Positions 38,901 to 52,000 of a DNA stretch of 64,000 nt are shown in pieces. The notes under the pieces were generated by a model. That model saw only the letters and a list, made by a program, of their open reading frames with translations, was not told where the DNA came from and did not search any database. The position numbers were made by a program, and so were the translations under genes. The stretch is from Calliopsis andreniformis (lineage: Eukaryota > Arthropoda > Insecta > Hymenoptera > Andrenidae), in NCBI RefSeq assembly GCF_051401765.1, contig NW_027480429.1:14946157-15010156 (forward strand), written 5' to 3'. Positions within the stretch are counted from its first letter, which is position 1; each line of letters begins with the position of its first letter.

Positions 38901-41900
38901 AGTTAGGGCCTTAGAAGTCAACGCCAGAAGCATAAAATGCAATAAAGATGCAACAGTTTTTCCATCGTATAACAGGAATAACTGCAAACAGTGTGAAAGT
39001 ACTGGCCATTTCTACGTTCCGGGTAACCCAGGTTTCACTCAAGGGCGATGCTCCACCAGATCGAATAGCTAGGGACTTAGAATTCAACGCCATAAGAATA
39101 AAATACAATATAAGTACAACAGTTTTTTCATCGTATGAAATGAATAATTGCAAACATTGTGAAAGTAATGGTCATTTCTACGGTCCGGGCAACCTAGGCG
39201 TCACTCTGGGGCGTTGCTCCACCACATCGAATACCTACGGTCTTAGAAGTCAACGCCAGAAGCATAAAATACGATATAAATACAACAGCTTTTCCATCGT
39301 ATAAAACGAATAATTGCAAACAGTGTGAAAGTTATGGTGATTTCTACGTTCCGGGCAGCCTTGGCTTCACTCTAGGGCGTTGCTCCACCAGATCGAACAG
39401 GTAGTGACTTAGAAGTCAGCGCCAGAGGTATAAAATACAATATAAATACAACAGCTATTCCATCGTACAAGATGAATAATAGCAAACAGTGTGAAAGTAA
39501 TGGTCATTTCTACGTTCCGCGCAACCTGGGCTTCACTCTAGGTCGTTGCTCCAACAGATCAAATAGCTAGCGGCTTAGAATTAAACGCCAGAAGCATAGA
39601 ATGCAATAAAAATACTACAGTTTTTTCCGTCGTATAACAGGAATAATTGGAACCAGTGTGAAAGTTATGGTTATTTCCACATTCCGGGCAACCTAGGCTT
39701 CACCGTAGGGCGTTGCTCCAACAGATTGAATAGTCAGGGCCTTAGAAGTCAACGCCCGAAGCATAAAATACAAAATAAATAGAACAGCTTTTCCATTGTA
39801 TAAAACGAATAATTGCTACCAGTGTAAAAGTTATGGTCATTTCTACGTTCCGGGCAACCTAGGCTTCACCCTAGGGCGTTTTTCCACCATACCGAATAGT
39901 TAGGGCCAAGAAGTGAACGCCAGAAGCATAAAATACAATATAAATACAACAGTTTTTCCATCGTATAAAACGAATAATTGCTACCAGTGTAAAAGTTATT
40001 TTCATTGCTACGTTCCGCGCAACCTAGGCTTCACTCTAGGGCGTTGCTCCACCAGATCGAATGGTTAGGTCCTAAGAAGTCAACGCCAGAAGCATAAAAT
40101 ACGATATAAATACAACAGCTTTTCCATCGTATAGAACGAATAATTGCAACCAGTGTGAAAGTAATGGTCAATTCTACGTTCCGGGCAACGTAGGTTTCAC
40201 TCTACGGCGTTGATCCACCAGAGGGAATAGTTAGGGCCTAACACTTCAACGCCAGAAGGATAAAATACAATATAAGTACAACAGTTATTCCATCGTATAA
40301 AATGAGTAGTTGCAAACATTGTGAAAGTAATGGTCATTTCTACGTTCCGGGTAACCTAGGCGTCACTCTAGGGCGTTGCTCCACCTGATCGAATAGTTAG
40401 GGCCTTAGAAGTCAACGCCAGAAGCATAAAATGCAATAAAGATGCAACAGTTTTTCCATCGTATAACAGGAATAACTGCAAACAGTGTGAAAGTACTGGC
40501 CATTTCTACGTTCCGGGTAACCCAGGTTTCACTCAAGGGCGATGCTCCACCAGATCGAATAGCTAGGGACTTAGAATTCAACGCCATAAGAATAAAATAC
40601 AATATAAGTACAACAGTTTTTTCATCGTATGAAATGAATAATTGCAAACATTGTGAAAGTAATGGTCATTTCTACGGTCCGGGCAACCTAGGCGTCACTC
40701 TGGGGCGTTGCTCCACCACATCGAATACCTACGGTCTTAGAAGTCAACGCCAGAAGCATAAAATACGATATAAATACAACAGCTTTTCCATCGTATAAAA
40801 CGAATAATTGCAAACAGTGTGAAAGTTATGGTGATTTCTACGTTCCGGGCAGCCTTGGCTTCACTCTAGGGCGTTGCTCCACCAGATCGAACAGGTAGTG
40901 ACTTAGAAGTCAGCGCCAGGGGTATAAAATACAATATAAATACAACAGCTATTCCATCGTACAAGATGAATAATAGCAAACAGTGTGAAAGTAATGGTCA
41001 TTTCTACGTTCCGCGCAACCTGGGCTTCACTCTAGATCGTTGCTCCAACAGATCAAATAGCTAGCGGCTTAGAATGAAACGCCAGAAGCATAGAATGCAA
41101 TAAAAATACTACAGTTTTTTCCGTCGTATAACAGGAATAATTGGAACCAGTGTGAAAGTTATGGTTATTTCCACATTCCGGGTAACCTAGGCTTCACCGT
41201 AGGGCGTTGCTCCAACAGATTGAATAGTCAGGGCCTTAGAAGTCAACGCCCGAAGCATAAAATACAAAATAAATAGAACAGCTTTTCCATTGTATAAAAC
41301 GAATAATTGCTACCAGTGTAAAAGTTATGGTCATTTCTACGTTCCGGGCAACCTAGGCTTCACCCTAGGGCGTTGTTCCACCAGATCGAATAGTTAGGGC
41401 CTAAGAAGTGAACGCCAGAAGCATAAAATGCAATAAAAATACAACAGTTTTTCCATTGTAAAAACGAATAATTGCTACCAGTGTAAAAGTTATGGTCATT
41501 TCTACGTTCCGGGCAACCTAGGCTTCACCCTAGGGCGTTGTTCCACCAGATCGAATAGTTAGGGCCTAAGAAGTGAACGCCAGAAGCATAAAATCCAATA
41601 TAAATACAACAGTTTTTCCATCGTATAAAACGGATAATTGCAACCAGTGTGAAAGCTATGGTCATTTCTACATTCCGAGCAACCTGGGCTTCACTCTAGG
41701 GCGTTGCTCCAACAGATTGAATAGTCAGGGCCTTAGAAGTCAACGCCCGAAACATAAAATACAGAACAAATAGAATAGTTTTTCCATCGCATAAAACGAA
41801 TAATAGCAACCAGTGTGAAAGTTATGGTCATTTCTACGTTCCGGGCAACCTAGGCTTCACCCCAGGGCGTTGTTCCACCAGATCGAATAGTTAGGGCCTA

Positions 41901-44900
41901 AGAAGTGAACGCCAGCTGCATAAAATACAATATAAATACAACAGTTCTTCCATCATATAAAACGAATGATTGCAACCAGTATGAAAGTTCTGGTCATTTC
42001 TACGTTCCGGGCAACCTAGGCTTCACTCTATGGCGTTCTTCCACCACATCGAATAGCTACGGCCTCAGAAGTCAACGCCTGCAGCATAAAATACTATACA
42101 AATACAACAGTCTTTCCATCCTATAACAGGAATAATTGCAACCCGTGTGAAAGTGATGGTCATTTCTACGTTCCGGGCAACCTAGGCTTCACCCTAGGGA
42201 GTTGTTCCACCAGGTCGAATAGTTAGGGCCTAAGAAGTGAACGCCAGAAGCATAAAATTCAATATAAATACAACAGTTTTTCCATCATATAAAACGAGTA
42301 ATTGCAACCAGTATGAAAGATATGGTCATTTCTACTTTCCAGGCAACCTAGGCTACACACTAGGGCGTTGCTCCAGCAGATTGAATAGTTAGGGCCTTAG
42401 AAGTCAATGCACGAAGCATAAAATGCAATAAAAGTACAACAGTTTTTCCATCATATAACAGGAATAATTGCAACCAGTTCGAAAGTGATGGTCATTTCTA
42501 CGTTCCGGGCAATGTCGGCTTCACTCTAGGGCGTTGCTCCACCAGATCGAATAGTTAGTGCCTTAGAAGGCAACGCCAGAAGCATAATATACAATATAAA
42601 TATAACAGTTTTTCCATCGTATAAAACGAATAATAGCATTCAGTGTGAAAGTTATGGCCATTTCGAGGCTCCGGGCTACCTAGGCTACACTCTAGGGCGT
42701 TGCTCCACCAGATCGAATAGGTAGGGCCATAGAAGTCAACGCCAGAAGCATAAAATACAATATAAATATAACAGTTTTTCCATCGTATAAAACGAATAGT
42801 AGCAACCAGTGTGAAGGTTATGGTCATTTCTACGTTCCGGGCAACCTAGGCTTCACTCTAGCGCGTTGCTCCATCAGATCAAACAGTTAGGGCCTTAGAA
42901 GTCAACGCCCAAAGCATAAAACACAAAATAAATAGAACGGTTTTTCCATTGTATAAAACGAATAATTGCTACCAGTGTTAAAGTTATGGTCATTTCTACG
43001 TTCCGGGCAACCTAGGCTTCACCCTAGGGCGTTGATCCACCAGAGGGAATAGTTAGGGCCTAACAATTCAACGCCAGAAGGATAAAATACAATATAAGTA
43101 CAACAGTTATTCCATCGTATAAAATGAGTAGTTGCAAACATTGTGAAAGTAATGGTCATTTCTACGTTCCGGGTAACCTAGGCGTCACTCTAGGGCGTTG
43201 CTCCACCTGATCGAATAGTTAGGGCCTTAGAAGTCAACGCCAGAAGCATAAAATGCAATAAAGATGCAACAGTTTTTCCATCGTATAACAGGAATAACTG
43301 CAAACAGTGTGAAAGTACTGGCCATTTCTACGTTCCGGGTAACCCAGGTTTCACTCAAGGGCGATGCTCCACCAGATCGAATAGCTAGGGACTTAGAATT
43401 CAACGCCATAAGAATAAAATACAATATAAGTACAACAGTTTTTTCACCGTATGAAATGAATAATTGCAAACATTGTGAAAGTAATGGCCATTTCTACGGT
43501 CCGGGCAACCTAGGCGTCACTCTGGGGCGTTGCTCCACCACATCGAATACCTACGGTCTTAGAAGTCAACGCCAGAAGAATAAAATACGATATAAATACA
43601 ACAGCTTTTCCATCGTATAAAACGAATAATTGCAAACAGTGTGAATGTTATGGCGATTTCTACGTTCCGGGCAGCCTTGGCTTCACTCTAGGGCGTTGCT
43701 CCACCAGATCCAATAGCTAGTGACTTAGAAGTCAGCGCCAGAGGTATAAAATACAATATAAATACAACAGCTATTCCATCGTAAAAGATGAATAATAGCA
43801 AACAGTGTGAAAGTAATGGTCATTTCTACGTTCCGCGCAACCTGGGCTTCACTCTCGGTCGTTGCTCCAACAGATCAAATAGCTAGCTGCTTAGAATTAA
43901 ACGCCAGAAGCATAGAATGCAATAAAAATACAACAGTTTTTTCCGTCGTATAACAGGAATAATTGGAACCAGTGTGAATGTAATGGTCATTTCTACGTTC
44001 CCGGCAACCTAGGTTTCACTCTAGGGCGTTGCTCCACCAGGTCGAATAGTTAGGGCCTAAAAAGTCAACGCCAGAAGCATAAAATCCGATATAAATACAA
44101 CAGCTTTTCCATCGTATGAAACGAATAATTGCAACCAGTGTGAGAGTTCTGGTCATTTCGACGTTCCGGCAAACTAGGCTTCACTCTAGGGTGTTGCTCC
44201 ACCAGATCGAATAGCTAGGGCCTTAGAAGTCAACGCCAGGAGCATAAGATACAATAAAAATACAACAGTCTTTTCATCGTATTACAGGTATAATTGCAAT
44301 AAGCGTGAAAGTAATGATCATTTCCGCGTTGCGGGCATCCTAGACTTAACTCTGGGGCATTGCGCCTCCAGATCGAATAGTTAGGGTCTAAGAAGTCACT
44401 ACCAGAAACATAAAATACAATACAAATACAACAGCTTTGCCATCGAATAAAATGAATAATTGCAAACAGTGTGAAAGATATGGTCATTTCTACGTTCCGG
44501 GCAACCTAGGCGTCACTCTAGGGCGTTGCTCCACCACATCTAATAGCTACGGCCTTAGAAGTCAACGCCAGAAGAATAAAATACAATAAAGATGCAACAG
44601 CTTTTGCATCGTATAAAACGAATAATTGCATCCAGTGTGAAAGTTATGGTCATTTCTACTTTCCGGGCAACATAGGCTTCACCCTAGGGCATTGCTCCAA
44701 CAGATTGAATAAATAGGACCTTAGAGGTCAATGCCCGAAGCATAAAATGCAATAAAAGTACAACAGTTTTTCCATCATATAACAGGAATAATTGCAACCA
44801 GTTTGAAGTGATGGTCATTTCTTCGTTCCTGGCAACTTAGGCTTCACTCTAGGGAGTTGTTCCACCATATCGAACAGTTAGGGCCAAAGAAGTCACCGCC

Positions 44901-46005
44901 AGAAGCATAAAATGCAATATAAATATGACAGTTTTTCCATTGTATAAAACGAATAATAGCAACCAGTGTGAAAGTTATGGTCACTTCTTCGTTCCGGGCA
45001 ACCTAGGCTTCTCACTAGGGCGTTGCTCCACCAGATCGAATAGTTAGGGCCTTAGAAGTCAACGCCCGAAGCATAAAATACAAAATAAATAAAACAGCAT
45101 TTCCATCGTATAAAACGAATAATTGCAACCAGTTTGAAAGTGATGGTCATTTCTACGTACCGGGCAACCTAGGCTTCACTCTAGGGCGTTGCTCCACCAG
45201 ATCGAATAGTTAGGGCCTTAGAAGTCAACGCCAGAAGCATAAGATACAGTATAAATATAACAGTTTTTCCATCGTATAGAACGAATAATAGCAACCAGTA
45301 TGAAAGTTATGGTCATTTCTACGTTCCGGGCAACCTAGGCTTCACTCTATGGCGTTCTTCCACCACATCGAATAGCTACGGCCTCAGAAGTCAACGCCCG
45401 AAGCATAAAATGCAATAAAAGTACAACAGTGTTTCCATCATATAACAGGAATAGTTGCAACCAGTTTGAAAGTGATGGCCGATTCTACGTTCCGGGCAAC
45501 CTAGGCTTCACTCTATGGCGTTCTTCCACCACATCGAATAGCTACGGCCTCAGAAATCAACGCCTGAAGCATAAAATACAATATAAATACAACAGTCTTT
45601 CCATCCTATAACAGGAATAATTGCAACCCGTGTGAAAGTGATGGTCATTTCTGCGTACCGGGCAACCTAGGCTCCACTCTCGGGCGTTGCTCCACCAAAT
45701 CGATTAGCTAGGGCCTTAGAAGTCAACGCCAGAAGCATAAAATACAATATAAGTACAAAAGTTTTTCCATCGTATAAAACGAATAATTGAAAACAGTGTG
45801 AAAGTTATGGTCATTTCTACGTTCCGGGCAACCTAGGCTTCACTCTAGGGCGTTGCTCGACCAGATCAAACCGTTAGGGCATTAGAAGTCAACGCCCGAA
45901 GCATTAAATACAAAATAAATAGAACAGTTTTTCCATTGTATAAAACGAATAATTGCTACCAGTGTAAAAGTTATGGTCATTTCTACGTTCCGGGCAACCT
46001 AGGCT
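35950..46005 (+). repeat. Large segmental tandem duplication, copy 2, edited
   Basis: Second copy of the preceding block. Relative to copy 1 it lacks about four monomers near 38430. It gains an internal nine-monomer (1494 bp) tandem duplication near 38.4-41.4 kb, has a different monomer at about 42.85-42.97 kb, and carries four extra monomers at about 43.88-44.56 kb. It ends near 46005, where GGCTACACCCGAGGGCG replaces the copy 1 sequence. Substitutions between copies are few in the matched parts. Confidence 0.9.
38430..41370 (+). repeat. Internal 9-monomer tandem duplication, 1494 bp
   Basis: The block that begins with the TTATTTTCATTGCTACG monomer is present twice, with landmarks at 38948 and 40442. 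Differences are a handful of substitutions. Copy 1 of the large duplication has this block once, at about 30460-31910. The junction monomer carries the GGGCGTTTTTCCACCATACC variant and a 2-bp deletion (GGGCCAAGAAG) at 39904, the same as near 30445. Confidence 0.9.
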
Positions 46006-49000
46006 ACACCCGAGGGCGTTGTTCCACCAGATCGAATAGCTAGGGCCTTAGAAGTCAACGCCAGAAGCATAAAATACAATATAAGTACAAAAGTTTTTCC
46101 ATCGTATAAAACGAATAATTGCAAACAGTGTGAAAGATATGGACATTTCTACGTTCCGGGCTACCTAGGCTTCACTCTATGGCGTTGCTCCACCAGATCG
46201 AATAGTTAGGGCCTTAGAAGTCAACGCCAGAAGCGTAAAATACAATAAAGGTGCAACGGTTTTTCCATCGTATAACAGGAATAACTGCAAACAGTGTGAA
46301 AGTAATGGTCATTTCTACGTACCGGGCAACCTAGGCTCCACTCTCCGGCGTTGCTCCACCAAATCGAATAGCTAGGGCCTTAGAAGTCAACGCCGGAAGC
46401 ATAAAATACAATATAAGTACAAAAGTTTTTCCATCGTATAAAACGAATAATTGCAAACAGTGTGAAAGTTATGGTCATTTCTACGTTCCGGGCAACCTAG
46501 GCTTCACTCTAGGGCGTTGCTCGACCAGATCAAACAGTTAGGGCCTTAGAAGTTAACGCCCGAAGCATAAAACACAAAATAAATAGAACGGTTTTTCCAT
46601 TGTATAAAACGAATAATTGCTACCAGTGTAAAAGTTATGGTCATTTCTACGTTCCGGGCAACCTAGGCTTCACGCTAGGGCGTTTTTCCACCATACCGAA
46701 TAGTTACGGCCAAGAAGTCAACGCCAGAAGCATAAAATACGATATAAATACAACAGCTTTTCCATCGTATACAACGTATAATTGCAACCAGTGTGAAAGT
46801 AATGGTCAATTCTACGTTCCGGGTAACGTAGGTTTCACTCTACGGCGTTGATCCACCAGAGGGAATAGTTAGGGCCTAACAATTCAACGCCAGAAGGATA
46901 AAATACAATATAAGTACAACAGTTATTCCATCGTATAAAATGAGTAGTTGCAAACATTGTGAAAGTAATGGTCATTTCTACGTTCCGGGTAACCTAGGCG
47001 TCACTCTAGGGCGTTGCTCCACCTGATCGAATAGTTAGGGCCTTAGAAGTCAACGCCAGAAGCATAAAATGCAATAAAGATGCAACAGTTTTTCCATCGT
47101 ATAACAGGAATAACTGCAAACAGTGTGAAAGTACTGGCCATTTCTACGTTCCGGGTAACCCAGGTTTCACTCAAGGGCGATGCTCCACCAGATCGAATAG
47201 CTAGGGACTTAGAATTCAACGCCATAAGAATAAAATACAATATAAGTACAACAGTTTTTTCACCGTATGAAATGTGTAATTGCAAACATTGTGAAAGTAA
47301 TGGTCATTTCTACGGTCCGGGCAACCTAGGCGTCACTCTGGGGCGTTGCTCCACCACATCGAATACCTACGGTCTTAGAAGTCAACGCCAGAAGCATAAA
47401 ATACGATATAAATACAACAGCTTTTCCATCGTATAAAACGAATAATTGCAAACAGTGTGAAAGTTATGGTGATTTCTACGTTCCGGGCAGCCTTGGCTTC
47501 ACTCTAGGGCGTTGCTCCACCAGATCCAATAGCTAGTGACTTAGAAGTCAGCGCCAGAGGTATAAAATACAATATAAATACAACAGCTATTCCATCGTAC
47601 AAGATGAATAATAGCAAACAGTGTGAAAGTAATGGTCATTTCTACGTTCCGCGCAACCTGGGCTTCACTCTAGGTCGTTGCTCCAACAGATCAAATAGCT
47701 AGCGGCTTAGAATTAAACGCCAGAAGCATAGAATGCAATAAAAATACAACAGTTTTTTCCGTCGTATAACAGGAATAATTGGAACCAGTGTGAATGTAAT
47801 GGTCATTTCTACGTTCCCGGCAACCTAGGTTTCACTCTAGGGCGTTGCTCCACCAGGTCGAATAGTTAGGGACTAAAAAGTCAACGCCAGAAGCATAAAA
47901 TCCGATATAAATACAACAGCTTTTCCATCGTATGAAACGAATAATTGCAACCAGTGTGAAAGTTATGGTCATTTCTACTTTCCGGGCAACATAGGCTTCA
48001 CCCTAGGGCATTGCTCCAACAGATTGAATAAATAGGACCTTAGAGGTCAATGCCCGAAGCATAAAATGCAATAAAAGTACAACAGTTTTTCCATCATATA
48101 ACAGGAATAATTGCAACCAGTTTGAAGTGATGGTCATTTCTTCGTTCCTGGCAACTTAGGCTTCACTCTAGGGAGTTGTTCCACCATATCGAACAGTTAG
48201 GGCCAAAGAAGTCACCGCCAGAAGCATAAAATGCAATATAAATATGACAGTTTTTCCATTGTATAAAACGAATAATAGCAACCAGTGTGAAAGTTATGGT
48301 CACTTCTTCGTTCCGGGCAACCTAGGCTTCACACTAGGGCGTTGCTCCACCAGATCGAATAGTTAGGGCCTTAGAAGTCAACGCCCGAAGCATAAAATAC
48401 AAAATAAATAAAACAGCATTTCCATCGTATAAAACGAATAATTGCAACCAGTTTGAAAGTGATGGTCATTTCTACGTACCGGGCAACCTAGGCTTCACTC
48501 TAGGGCGTTGCTCCACCAGATCGAAGAGTTAGGGCCTTAGAAGTCAACGCCAGAAGCATAAGATACAGTATAAATATAACAGTTTTTCCATCGTATAGAA
48601 CGAATAATAGCAACCAGTATGAAAGTTATGGTCATTTCTACGTTCCGGGCAACCTAGGCTTCACTCTATGGCGTTCTTCCACCACATCGAATAGCTACGG
48701 CCTCAGAAGTCAACGCCCGAAGCATAAAATACAATATAAATAAAACAGTTTTTCCATCGTATAAAATGAATAATTGCAAACAGTGTGAAAGTAACGGTCA
48801 TTCCTACGTTCCGGGCAACCCAGCCTTCACTCTAGGGCGTTGCTACACCAGATCGAATAGTTACTGCCTTAGAAGTCAACGCCAGAAGCATAAAATACAA
48901 TATAAATACAACAGTTTTTCCTTCGTATAGCAGGAATAATTGCAACCAATGTGAAAGTAATGGTCATTTCTACGTACCGGGCAACCTAGGCTTCACTCTA

Positions 49001-52000
49001 GGGCGTTGCTACACCACATCGAATAGATATGGCCATAGAAGTCAACGCCAGAAGCATAAAATACAATATAATTAAACTGTTTTTCCATCGTATATAATGA
49101 ATAATTTCAAACACTGTGAAAGTAACGGTCATTTCTACGTTCCGGGCAACCTAGGCTTCACACTAGGGCATTGCTCCACCAGATCGAATAGTTAGGGCCT
49201 AAGAAGTCAACGCCAGAATCATAAAATACAATATAAATACAACAGCTTTTCCACTGTATAAAATGAATATTTGCAAACAATGTGAAAGTAATGGTCATTT
49301 CTACGTTCCTGGCAACCTAGGCGTCACTCTGGGGCGTTGCTGCACCACATCTGATAGCTACGGCCTTAGAAGTCAACGCCGGAAGCATAAAATACCATAT
49401 AAATACAACAGCTTTGCCATCGTATAAAATGAATAATTGCAGCCTGTGTGAAGCTTATGGTCATATCTACGTTCCGGGCAACCTAGGCTTCACTGTAGGG
49501 TGTTGCTCCACCAGGTCCAATAGGTAGGGCCATAGAAGACATCACACGAAGCATAAAATACAATAAATAAACAAGAGCTTTTCCACCGTATAACAGGAAT
49601 AACTGCAACCAGTGTGAAAATGATGGTCATTTCTATGTTCCGGTCAACCCAGACTTCACTCTAGGGCGTTGTTCCACCAGATCGAAAAGTTAGGGCCTAA
49701 GAAGTCAACGCCAGAAGCATAAAATACGATATAAATACAACAGCTTTTCCATCGTATAAAATGAATAATTGCAGCCTGTGTGAAGGTTATGGTCATATCT
49801 ACGTTCCGGGCAACCGAGGCTTCACTGTAGGGTGTTGCTCCACCAGATCCAATAGGTAGGGCCATAGAAGACATCACACGAAGCATAAAATACAATAAAT
49901 AAACAAGAGTTTTTCCACCGTATAACAGGAATAATTGCAACCAGTGCGAAAATGATGGTCATTTCTACGTTCCGGGCAACCTAGGCTTCACTCTAGGGCG
50001 TTGTTCCACCAGATCGAATAGCTAGGGCCTTAGAAGTCAACGCCCGAAGCATAAAATACGAAATAAATAGTACAGTTTTTCTATCGTATTAAACGTATAA
50101 TTTCTACCAGTGTGGAAGTTATGGTCATTTCTACTTTCCGGGCAACCTAGGCTTCACCCTAGGATGTTGTTCCACCAGATGGAATAGTTAGGGCCTAAGA
50201 AGTCAACGCCAGAAGCATAAAGCACGATATAAATACAGCAGCGTTTCCATCGTATAAAACGAATAATTGCAACCCGTGTGAAAGTGATGGTCATTTCTAC
50301 GTTCCGGGCAACCTCGGCTTCACTCTAGGGCGTTGCTCCACCAGATCAAACAGTTAGGGCCTTAGAAGTCAACGCCAGAAGCATAAGATACAGTATAAAT
50401 ATAACAGTTTTTCCATCGTATAGAACGAATAATAGCAACCAGTGTGAAAGTTATGGTCATTTCTACGTTCCGGGCAACGTAGACTTCACCCTAGGGCATT
50501 GTTCCATCAGATCGAATAGCTAGGGCCTAAGAAGTGAACGCCAGAAGCATAAAATACAATGTAAATGCAACAGTTTTTCCATCATATAAAACGAATAATT
50601 GCAACCAGTATGAAAGTTATGGTCATTTCTACGTTCCGGGCAACCTAGGCTTCACTCTATGGCGTTCTTCCACCACATCGAATAGCTACGGCCTCAGATG
50701 TCAAGGCCTGAAGCATAAAATACAATAAAAATACAACAGTCTTTCCATCCTATAACAGGAATAATTGCAACCCGTGTGAAAGTGATGGTCATTTCTACGT
50801 TCCAGGCAACCTAGGCTTCACTCTAGGGCGTTGCTCCCCCAGATCGAATTGTTAGGGTCTAAGAAGTCAACGCCAGAAGCATAAGATACAATATAAATAT
50901 AACAGTTTTTCCAGTGTATAAAACGAATAATTGCTACCAGTGTAAAAGTTATGGTCATTTCTGCGTTCTGGGCAACGTAGGTTTCACTCTACGGCGTTGA
51001 TCCGCCAGAGGGAGTAGTTAGGGCCTAAGAATTCAACGCCAGAAGGATAAAATACAATTTAAGTACCACAGTTATTCCATCGTATAAAATGAATAATTGC
51101 AACCAGTGTGAAATTTATGGTCATTCCTACATTCCGAGCAACCTAGTCTTCACTCTAGGTCGTTGCTCCACCAGATCAAACAGTTAGGGCCTTAGAAGTA
51201 AATGCCCGAAGCATAAAATACAAAATAAATGCAACAGTTTTTCCATTGTATAAAACGAATAATTGCTGCCAGTGTGAAAGTTATGGTTATTTCTACGTTC
51301 CGGGCAACCTAGGATTCACTCTAGGGCGTTGCTCCACCAGATCGAATGGTTAGGTCCTAAGAAGTCAACGCCAGAAGCATAAAATACGATATAAATACAA
51401 CAGCTTTTCCATCGTATAGAACGAATAATTGCAACCAGTGCGAAAGTAATGGTCATTTCTACGTTCCGGGCAACCAAGGCGTCACTCTGGGGCGTTGCTC
51501 CACCACATCGAATACCTACGGTCTTAGAAGTCAACGCCAGAAGCATAAAATAAGATATAAATGCAACAGCTTTTCCATCGTATAAAACGAATAATTGCAA
51601 ACAGTGTGAAAGTTATGGTGATTTCTACGTTCGGGGCAGCCTTGCCTTCACTCTAGGGCGTTGCTCCACCAGATCGAATAGCTAGTGACTTAGAAGTCAG
51701 CGCCAGAGGTATAAAATACAATATAAATACAACAGCTATTCCATCGTACAAGATGAATAATAGCAAACAGTGTGAAAGTAATGGTCATTTCTACGTTCCG
51801 CGCAACCTGGGCTTCACTCTAGGTCGTTGCTCCAACAGATCAAATAGCTAGCGGCTTAGAATTAAACGCCAGAAGCATAGAATGCAATAAAAATACAACA
51901 GTTTTTTCCGTCGTATAACAGGAATAATTGGAACCAGTGTGAATGTAATGGTCATTTCTACGTTCCCGGCAACCTAGGTTTCACTCTAGGGCGTAGCTCC

